From NCBI GenBank assembly GCA_003489485.1, contig DNMB01000204.1, positions 1 to 5,726 on the forward strand: a DNA stretch of 5,726 bases, written 5' to 3'. The notes beneath the pieces were generated by a model. That model did not search any database. It was not told the DNA's origin and saw only the letters and a program-made list of their open reading frames with translations. Of the stretch, positions 1 to 4,970 are shown one piece after another. The DNA comes from Chitinophagaceae bacterium. Its GTDB lineage: Bacteria > Bacteroidota > Bacteroidia > Chitinophagales > Chitinophagaceae. Made by a program: the position numbers and the translations under genes. Positions within the stretch are counted from its first letter, which is position 1. Each line of letters opens with the position of its first letter.

Positions 1-1143
1 TCGCAGACGCCTGGCGATTTTTTTGTGCAGTCGCTTACTAATCTTTGTCCTAACACCACATACGAATTCTCCGCCTGGGTGTTGAATGTGGTCAATAATC
101 CTGCGCTGATCAAACCGAATTTGATCTTTAAGATCGAGGCCGCCGATGGAACCGTACTGGCGCAGCATGCAACGGGCGATATTGAGGTTTTTGCGCAGCC
201 CACCTGGCAACAGGTAGGCTTCTCCTTTACCAATGGAAATTCGAATGCGCCGGTGGTGTTGCGAATCACTAATAATGCACCCGGCGGTGGCGGCAATGAC
301 TTGGCTCTCGATGATATTAGTTTTCGTCCCTGTGGCCCTGTGGTGGCGACAACCATGGTGGGGTTGGGCGATACGGTCCGTGTATGCAAACCCGATCAAG
401 TGGTTTATAATTTTCAGGGGCAAGTAACGGCTGGGTCAGGAAATTTTGCTTACCAATGGCAGCTGAGCCGCGATACCGGTCGAAGTTGGATCGATATTGA
501 TGGTGCTACGTCACTTCTTTTTACTCGCGCTGCAACCGCACCGGGGTTATACTTGTACAGAATGGGAGTGGCAGCCTCCTCCTCCATTGCTACTTCTTCT
601 TGTCGGGTAAACAGTAACGTTCAATGGGTCGATGTGTTCGACTTGCCCCTTACACAAGCTGGTCCCGATCGGGTAAAATTTTTAGGAAGACCCGTACGCT
701 TATTGGCCACCGCCAACGAAGAGGTGGGTACACGTTACGCCTGGACCCCTGCTATTGGGCTCTCTGATGCTTCACAGCTCAATCCGCTGGCAGATCCGGC
801 ACAGAGCACCGAGTATACCTTGACCGTTACGACCCGGCATGGTTGCGTTAATAGCGATCGCGTAAGGGTCGATGTGGTGTCTTCTATTTTTGTGCCCAAT
901 GCGTTTACGCCTAATGCTGACGGAAAGAACGATCGGTGGACCATACCTTCTTTGACCCCCGAGCTGGGTGCTGTGGTAAGTGTTTTCGATAGGGCCGGCC
1001 AGCTTGTGTACCAGGCCCGCAGTGCCGCCGTTTCGTGGGATGGGACCTACAAGGGAGTGCCGCTGGCAACAGGGGTATATGTTTACCAGATCACTTTCGT
1101 TGATGCAGACCCGCTGAAGGGCACTTTGTTTTTGCTACGATAA
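1..1143 (+). CDS. Secreted multi-domain surface protein with T9SS type B (CHU_C) sorting domain, 3' part
   Basis: The frame is open from base 1, so the start lies outside the window; 380 C-terminal residues are visible. Visible residues about 9-111 look like a beta-rich galactose-binding or carbohydrate-binding type module (pattern NTTYEFSAWV ... WQQVGFSF ... LALDDISFRPC). Residues about 125-215 resemble an Ig-like module (YQWQLSRD...SWIDI, then LYLYRMGV). Residues about 218-293 resemble a PKD/Ig-like repeat (YAWTPAIGLSD, then STEYTLTVT). The last ~85 residues match the gliding-motility-associated C-terminal domain: FVPNAFTPNADGKNDRW, VFDRAGQLVYQ, WDGTYKG, ATGVYVYQI. In Bacteroidota this domain directs export by the type IX secretion system and attachment to the cell surface. 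The sorting signal is intact up to the TAA stop. The protein is therefore probably an extracellular adhesin or similar large surface protein; the ligand or any enzymatic activity cannot be read from this fragment. The domain assignments upstream of the sorting signal are less certain than the sorting signal itself. Confidence 0.88.
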   Translation, partial: SQTPGDFFVQSLTNLCPNTTYEFSAWVLNVVNNPALIKPNLIFKIEAADGTVLAQHATGDIEVFAQPTWQQVGFSFTNGNSNAPVVLRITNNAPGGGGNDLALDDISFRPCGPVVATTMVGLGDTVRVCKPDQVVYNFQGQVTAGSGNFAYQWQLSRDTGRSWIDIDGATSLLFTRAATAPGLYLYRMGVAASSSIATSSCRVNSNVQWVDVFDLPLTQAGPDRVKFLGRPVRLLATANEEVGTRYAWTPAIGLSDASQLNPLADPAQSTEYTLTVTTRHGCVNSDRVRVDVVSSIFVPNAFTPNADGKNDRWTIPSLTPELGAVVSVFDRAGQLVYQARSAAVSWDGTYKGVPLATGVYVYQITFVDADPLKGTLFLLR

Positions 1144-1170
1144 AAAAACCCTCCGCTAGTGGGAGGGTTT
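1142..1170 (-). terminator. Rho-independent terminator of the DUF1573 gene, probably bidirectional
   Basis: A perfect 9-bp inverted repeat (AAACCCTCC at 1146-1154, GGAGGGTTT at 1162-1170) encloses a 7-base loop. Read on the minus strand, the stem runs into seven consecutive T residues (complement of 1148-1142), so it fits best as the terminator of the minus-strand gene ending at 1198. On the plus strand it starts two bases after the TAA at 1141-1143 and is followed by TTT and a T-rich stretch, so it can also serve the convergent surface-protein gene. Confidence 0.85.
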
Positions 1171-1179
1171 CAATCTTTT

Positions 1180-1195
1180 AACTGATAGGGCAGTT
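1180..1195 (-). other. Small stem-loop between DUF1573 stop codon and terminator
   Basis: AACTG at 1180-1184 and CAGTT at 1191-1195 form a 5-bp inverted repeat with a 6-base loop. It begins two bases after the TGA stop (1200-1198 on the minus strand) and precedes the strong terminator hairpin. It is short and could be chance; it is noted because the permease gene at the right end shows a similar arrangement. Confidence 0.3.
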
Positions 1196-1197
1196 CA

Positions 1198-1632
1198 TCA
1201 GGACTTATTAGCTGCTGCCTTGGGCGCTTGCTTTTGCATCTCTGCATAGGCTTCGGCACTCAGCACCTCTCCAACGATCTTTACGATTTTGACTTCGTCT
1301 ACACCGGCGAACTTAATGTTCACGTCTTTGGTAAAAGGAGCCACGGCTGCGGCATTGTATTGAACTTTCAACTTGGCAGAAGCGCCGGGTTGAATGGGCT
1401 CGGTGATCTTTTCGGGAGTGGTGCATCCGCAACTGGCCCAACTGTTTTCTACGACCAGGGGTTTGTTACTGATGTTTTTGATTTCAAAAGCATACGTTAC
1501 AGGCTCGCCCTGTTTGATCTTACCAAAATCATGTCTTTCGGTATTCATTTTTACGAGGGCATCCACTTTGGTCTGGGCAAAAGCGCATACTGAGAACACG
1601 AGCATCAGAGATGCGAATAATAATTTTTTCAT
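1198..1632 (-). CDS. Secreted DUF1573 domain protein, 144 aa
   Basis: The first ~19 residues are a signal peptide: MKK, a hydrophobic core (LLFASLMLVFSV), then AFA before Gln20, a good signal peptidase I site. Residues about 32-123 form a DUF1573 domain, recognisable from HDFGKIKQGEPV, FEIKNISNKPLVV and the conserved SCGCT with Cys68 and Cys70, followed by the IQPG..AKLKV..N strand pattern. DUF1573 has an ASH/Ig-like beta-sandwich fold; these small exported proteins are abundant in Bacteroidota and have no settled function. The tail (about 125-144) is Ala/Lys/Gln-rich and probably disordered. The frame continues upstream to a GTG at 1674, but that start would lie upstream of the predicted promoter and in front of the signal peptide, so ATG at 1630-1632 is preferred. 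The gene is divergent from the fused E1 gene and convergent with the surface-protein gene. Location is probably periplasmic; the role is unknown. Confidence 0.9.
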   Translation of the reverse strand: MKKLLFASLMLVFSVCAFAQTKVDALVKMNTERHDFGKIKQGEPVTYAFEIKNISNKPLVVENSWASCGCTTPEKITEPIQPGASAKLKVQYNAAAVAPFTKDVNIKFAGVDEVKIVKIVGEVLSAEAYAEMQKQAPKAAANKS

Positions 1633-1650
1633 AGTAAGAAATTTGAATAA

Positions 1651-1682
1651 CAAATATAATAAAATAGTTCTCACTTCTCAAA
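1651..1682 (-). promoter_or_regulatory. Bacteroidota-type promoter for the DUF1573 gene
   Basis: On the minus strand TTTG (1682-1679) is followed after 20 bases by TATATTTG (1658-1651), an exact match to the Bacteroidota -7 consensus TAnnTTTG with a -33 TTTG at the usual spacing. Transcription would begin about 1645, giving a leader of roughly 13 bases before ATG at 1632. No Shine-Dalgarno sequence is visible, as is usual in this phylum. The position supports the start chosen for the gene. Confidence 0.7.
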
Positions 1683-1711
1683 TCGGCTGTTTTGTAGCCC
1701 TCTTTTTAGCA

Positions 1712-1744
1712 TTTCTATAACCCAATCCTTTCTTCTTATTTTTG
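1712..1744 (+). promoter_or_regulatory. Bacteroidota-type promoter abutting the start of the fused E1 gene
   Basis: TATTTTTG at 1737-1744 fits TAnnTTTG exactly and ends four bases before ATG at 1749. The best -33 candidate is a weak TTTC at 1712-1715, 21 bases upstream. If the -7 element is used with normal spacing, transcription starts at or within a few bases of the A of ATG, so the mRNA would have almost no 5' leader. There is no room for, and no trace of, a ribosome binding site. Confidence 0.6.
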
Positions 1745-1748
1745 CGGC

Positions 1749-4124
1749 ATGGAAAACCAGCATCCTGATCAGCTCTCGTATGACCTTTTCAAACAAGAGG
1801 TTATCAGGGACTTTCGTACCGCCTGCCTAAGCCGAGAGATCAGTCTGCTGGGGCGTAAAGAGGTGCTGGGCGGAAAGGCCAAGTTCGGGATCTTTGGCGA
1901 TGGCAAAGAGGTAGCCCAGGTGGCCATGGCCAAATTCTTTATGCCTGGCGATTTTAGGAGTGGATATTACCGCGACCAGACCTTTGTGCTGGCTACCGGA
2001 ATGGGTACCCCCGAGGCCCTTTTTGCACAGCTCTATGCAGACCCCGATCTGGGCAGAGAGCCCTTTAGTGCGGGCCGCCAGATGAATAGTTTCTTTGCTA
2101 CGCCCACTGTCGATGCTACGGGTGAGTGGCTCGATCTGACCGGTATTAAAAATAGCTCCAGCGATATTGCACCCACTGCGGGGCAGATGCCCCGGGCCCT
2201 CGGGTTGGCTCATGCCTCACGTTTGTTCAGGCAGGTGAGTTCGCTGCACCATCTGACACATCTTTCGCGCATGGGCAATGAAGTTTGTTTTGCTACCATC
2301 GGCGATGCTTCTACCAGCGAGGGTCATTTTTGGGAAACGATAAACGCTGCCACTGTCTTGCAAGTTCCATTGGCGGTATTTGTGTGGGATGACGGATACG
2401 GCATCTCTGTGCCCAAACAATATCAAACGGCCAAGGGATCCATCTCAGCTGCCTTACAAGGAATGCAGCGAACCGAAGAAGAAAGCGGATTGCAGATTTA
2501 CCGGGTAAAGGGATGGGACTATGCCGGCATGTGCGAAGCATTCGAAGAAGGTATTCGTTTGGCAAGAGAGCAACACGTGCCCGTGTTGTTTCATGTGGAG
2601 GAGCTTACACAACCGCAGGGTCACTCTACATCAGGCAGCCACGAACGATACAAATCATCCGATCGTCTTACCTGGGAAAAAAAATGGGACGGTATTGAAA
2701 AGATGAGAGAGTGGTTACTCGAAAATGGGTTGGCCACGCAATCGTTGTTAGACGAGATTCAAGCGCAATCAAAAGAGCTGGCCAAGCAAAGCCGCGATAC
2801 CGCTTGGAAGCAATACATACAACCCGTAAAGGAGCAAGTGGTAAAAGCGGTTACGCTTATCACCGAGCTTTCACAAGCTTTTCCTGAGCAGGCTGCTGTC
2901 TTGCAAGCGATCTCTACCACGTTGCAAGCCAGTCGCGATCCGCTGAGAAGAGAAGTAATGAAAGCGCTCTATCAAAGCATCGAGTGCGCTGGCGATCATC
3001 CTCACTGTTTTGCCATTAAGGATTATTACAACGACCTGCTGCAAGAAAATCAGCGACTTTATAATTCATATCTCTACGACCAGGGGCCCAAGAGTGCCTT
3101 GCACGTTCCTGCGGTAGCCCCGGTCTATGCATCCGACGCGCCCTCATTGAATGGATTTGAGATCATCAACCGTTATTTCGATCAGCAATTTTCCATTAAC
3201 GAAAAGCTCGTCGCTTTTGGAGAAGATCTGGGTCAGATAGGAGATGTGAACCAGGGATTCAGCGGGTTGCAAGAAAAGCACGGCAAAGAAAGAATCTTCG
3301 ATACGGGTATTCGGGAGCTGACCATCATGGGAAGCGGCATCGGGATGGCATTGCGGGGGCTTCGCCCCATTGCAGAGATCCAATATCTCGATTATCTGCT
3401 CTACGGATTACAACCGCTCAGTGATGATGTGGCCACGGTGCATTACCGCACAGCTGGTCGGCAAAGCTGTCCGTTGATCGTGCGTACCCGCGGGCATCGC
3501 CTCGAGGGGATCTGGCACAGCGGCTCTCCAATGGGAATGATCATCAATTCGCTTCGTGGAATACACGTTTGCGTGCCTCGTAATATGACGCAAGCGGCCG
3601 GCATGTACAATACACTTTTACGCAGTAACGATCCCGGACTGGTCATTGAGTGCCTGAACGGCTATCGTCTAAAGGAGAAACTTCCTTCTAACCTAGACTC
3701 ATTTACTGTGGCTCTCGGTGTACCCGAGGTAATTCATCCGGGTTCGGATGTAACGATCGTTTCGTACGGATCTACCTTGCGCGTTATTGCAGAAGCGGTG
3801 CATCGGTTAGAGCAAGTCGGTATCAGCTGCGAATTGATCGATGTGCAGACCCTTCTTCCGTTCGATCTTCATCATCATATTGTCGATTCGCTCAAAAAGA
3901 CCAATCGAATCTTATTTGTAGATGAGGATGTGCCTGGGGGTGCGGCTGCTTACATGTACAACAAAGTGATGGAAGAGCAAGGCGGATACAAATTCCTCGA
4001 TGTGGCACCCCGCACCATTACGGCCAAACCGCATCGCCCTGCTTACGGCAGCGACGGTGATTATTTCAGTAAGCCCAATGCAGAAGAAATAGAAAAAGTG
4101 GTCAAAGAGATGATGGCCGAATAG
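1749..4124 (+). CDS. Fused 2-oxoacid dehydrogenase E1 component, alpha and beta subunits in one chain, 791 aa
   Basis: This is a thiamine diphosphate (TPP)-dependent E1 enzyme, which decarboxylates a 2-oxoacid and passes the acyl group to the lipoyl arm of E2 in the cytoplasmic dehydrogenase complex. Residues about 15-325 are the E1-alpha half: FGDGKEVAQVAMA (49-61), YYRDQ (73-77), the TPP/Mg segment GDASTSEG (185-192) to WDDGYGIS (213-220), and the active-site loop QGHSTSGSHERYKS (290-303). Residues about 325-465 are a helical C-terminal region plus linker. Residues about 466-791 are E1-beta: VAFGEDLGQIGDV (488-500), DTGIREL (518-524) with Glu523 at the position of the TPP-activating glutamate, GLRPIAEIQYLDY (537-549), VSYGS (671-675) and LIDVQTLLPFD (696-706). 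Separate subunits are about 330-400 and 325 residues, so the length suits a complete fusion, and no frameshift is evident. Related fused proteins are common in Bacteroidota and are annotated as branched-chain or general alpha-ketoacid dehydrogenase E1. The substrate (branched-chain 2-oxoacids or pyruvate) cannot be decided here; no E2 or E3 gene is adjacent. Confidence 0.93.
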   Translation: MENQHPDQLSYDLFKQEVIRDFRTACLSREISLLGRKEVLGGKAKFGIFGDGKEVAQVAMAKFFMPGDFRSGYYRDQTFVLATGMGTPEALFAQLYADPDLGREPFSAGRQMNSFFATPTVDATGEWLDLTGIKNSSSDIAPTAGQMPRALGLAHASRLFRQVSSLHHLTHLSRMGNEVCFATIGDASTSEGHFWETINAATVLQVPLAVFVWDDGYGISVPKQYQTAKGSISAALQGMQRTEEESGLQIYRVKGWDYAGMCEAFEEGIRLAREQHVPVLFHVEELTQPQGHSTSGSHERYKSSDRLTWEKKWDGIEKMREWLLENGLATQSLLDEIQAQSKELAKQSRDTAWKQYIQPVKEQVVKAVTLITELSQAFPEQAAVLQAISTTLQASRDPLRREVMKALYQSIECAGDHPHCFAIKDYYNDLLQENQRLYNSYLYDQGPKSALHVPAVAPVYASDAPSLNGFEIINRYFDQQFSINEKLVAFGEDLGQIGDVNQGFSGLQEKHGKERIFDTGIRELTIMGSGIGMALRGLRPIAEIQYLDYLLYGLQPLSDDVATVHYRTAGRQSCPLIVRTRGHRLEGIWHSGSPMGMIINSLRGIHVCVPRNMTQAAGMYNTLLRSNDPGLVIECLNGYRLKEKLPSNLDSFTVALGVPEVIHPGSDVTIVSYGSTLRVIAEAVHRLEQVGISCELIDVQTLLPFDLHHHIVDSLKKTNRILFVDEDVPGGAAAYMYNKVMEEQGGYKFLDVAPRTITAKPHRPAYGSDGDYFSKPNAEEIEKVVKEMMAE

Positions 4125-4144
4125 CTGCGTAACTTTTCTCTGCG

Positions 4145-4867
4145 TTATCCCATGTTGTGAAATACCTTCTGAACGTCTTCGTCTTGTTCTAGTTTTTCGA
4201 TCAATTTACTGACCTCTTCGGCTTGCTCATCATTTACCGGTACGGTCACGGTTGGGATCCACTCCAGCTCGGCGCTTAGCGGGGTGATCGATCTATCTTC
4301 GAATGCTTTTTGCATATTGCCAAAATCGGTAAAGCCGCATCGCGCGACCAAGATCTCGTCTCCGTTATCGGCTGTACTTTCTCCAAGTTCCTCGAGCCCT
4401 GCATCGATCAACTCCAATTCGAGCGATTCTGCATCGATCCCTTCGGGCTTTAATTTAAATACGCCCATTTTCTTGAACTGAAACGAAACGCTTCCACTGT
4501 TACCGAGTGAGCCGCCTCCTTTGTTAAAGTGTGATTTTACGTTCGCTACGGTTCTTACATGATTATCGGTGGCGGTCTCTACCAAAATGGCTACCCCGTG
4601 TGGTCCGTACCCTTCGTACAAGATCTCGTCGTAGTTGGCCATCTCTTTGCCCAGTGCTCTTTTGATGGCTGCCTCAACACGATCTTTGGGCATATTGACC
4701 GACTTGGCGTTTTGAACACACCTTCTGAGGGCAGGGTTGGTATTGGGGTCGGTTCCGCCGGCTTTAACGGCGATCACGATCTCTTTTCCAATGCGGGTAA
4801 ATTGCTTGGCCATGCGGTCCCAGCGGGCGAACATGGTCGATTTTCTGACTTCAAATATGCGTCCCAT
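4145..4867 (-). CDS. yebC: YebC/PmpR/TACO1-family protein, 240 aa
   Basis: Full-length YebC family member (the usual size is about 235-250 residues). Residues 1-75 are the helical N-terminal domain: [26 protein letters not shown], then [27 protein letters not shown]. Residues about 80-240 hold the two alpha/beta domains, with [16 protein letters not shown] (82-97), [20 protein letters not shown] (100-119), [11 protein letters not shown] (121-131) and a C-terminal [18 protein letters not shown]. Family members have been described as transcriptional regulators and, in more recent work on YebC and mitochondrial TACO1, as ribosome-associated factors that help translation through difficult stretches such as prolines; this window does not decide between these. 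The N-terminus differs from the Escherichia coli type (MAGHSKWANI) but matches what I recall of Bacteroidota orthologues. A TTG-initiated extension to 4909 is open, but it would begin upstream of the -7 element, so ATG at 4865-4867 is preferred. Its stop lies 20 bases from that of the convergent E1 gene. Confidence 0.93.
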   Translation of the reverse strand: MGRIFEVRKSTMFARWDRMAKQFTRIGKEIVIAVKAGGTDPNTNPALRRCVQNAKSVNMPKDRVEAAIKRALGKEMANYDEILYEGYGPHGVAILVETATDNHVRTVANVKSHFNKGGGSLGNSGSVSFQFKKMGVFKLKPEGIDAESLELELIDAGLEELGESTADNGDEILVARCGFTDFGNMQKAFEDRSITPLSAELEWIPTVTVPVNDEQAEEVSKLIEKLEQDEDVQKVFHNMG

Positions 4868-4887
4868 ATGGTAGGGGTTAAGGGTTG

Positions 4888-4895
4888 CAAAAATA
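4888..4895 (-). promoter_or_regulatory. -7 promoter element of yebC
   Basis: On the minus strand TATTTTTG (4895-4888) is an exact TAnnTTTG match and shares TATTTTTGC with the E1 promoter. It sits 20 bases upstream of ATG at 4867, so a leader of roughly 15 bases is expected. There is no clean TTTG at the standard distance: a TTTTG at 4911-4907 is only 11 bases away, and about 20 bases upstream lies the T-rich run of the permease terminator (4917-4913). Confidence 0.55.
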
Positions 4896-4904
4896 CGGCA
4901 ATGA

Positions 4905-4937
4905 AACAAAAGAAAAACCGCCTCAGTGAGGCGGTTT
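4905..4937 (-). terminator. Rho-independent terminator of the amino acid permease gene
   Basis: A perfect 10-bp inverted repeat (AAACCGCCTC at 4915-4924, GAGGCGGTTT at 4928-4937) with a 3-base loop is followed on the minus strand by TTCTTTTGTTT. It lies 28 bases past the permease TAA (4968-4966). On the plus strand the T run is only TTT and no gene ends there, so it is assigned to the minus strand. Confidence 0.85.
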
Positions 4938-4939
4938 CA

Positions 4940-4970
4940 CATAACGACGCGTTGGCAAGCAACCGTTATG
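4940..4970 (-). other. Two-tier stem-loop containing the permease stop codon
   Basis: CATAACG (4940-4946) and CGTTATG (4964-4970) form a perfect 7-bp inverted repeat. Inside it, GTTG (4951-4954) and CAAC (4960-4963) give a further 4-bp stem with a 5-base loop, leaving a 4-base bulge on one side. The permease TAA (4968-4966) is inside the outer stem. The structure ends two bases before the terminator hairpin, so the mRNA would end in two adjacent hairpins. Function is unknown; it may protect the 3' end or be incidental. Confidence 0.45.

Noticed and set aside
1576..1590. Possible lipobox around Cys16 of the DUF1573 protein
   Set aside because: The residues before the cysteine (VFSVC) do not fit the lipobox, whereas AFA followed by Gln is a good ordinary signal peptidase site.
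1228..1593. A 121-codon open frame on the plus strand opposite the DUF1573 gene
   Set aside because: The minus-strand frame has a signal peptide, a conserved domain and its own promoter; the plus-strand frame has none of these.
1633..1674. Longer DUF1573 protein starting at GTG 1674
   Set aside because: The extension would put 14 extra residues before a complete signal peptide and begins upstream of the predicted -7 element, so it would not be on the transcript.
2720..3150. Possible frameshift or lost stop joining two separate E1 genes
   Set aside because: The linker is open, has the same codon style as the flanks and contains helical protein-like sequence; fused E1 proteins of this size are common in the phylum.
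4868..4909. Longer YebC protein starting at TTG 4909
   Set aside because: The extension overlaps and precedes the predicted -7 element, and Bacteroidota YebC proteins begin at MGRIFE.
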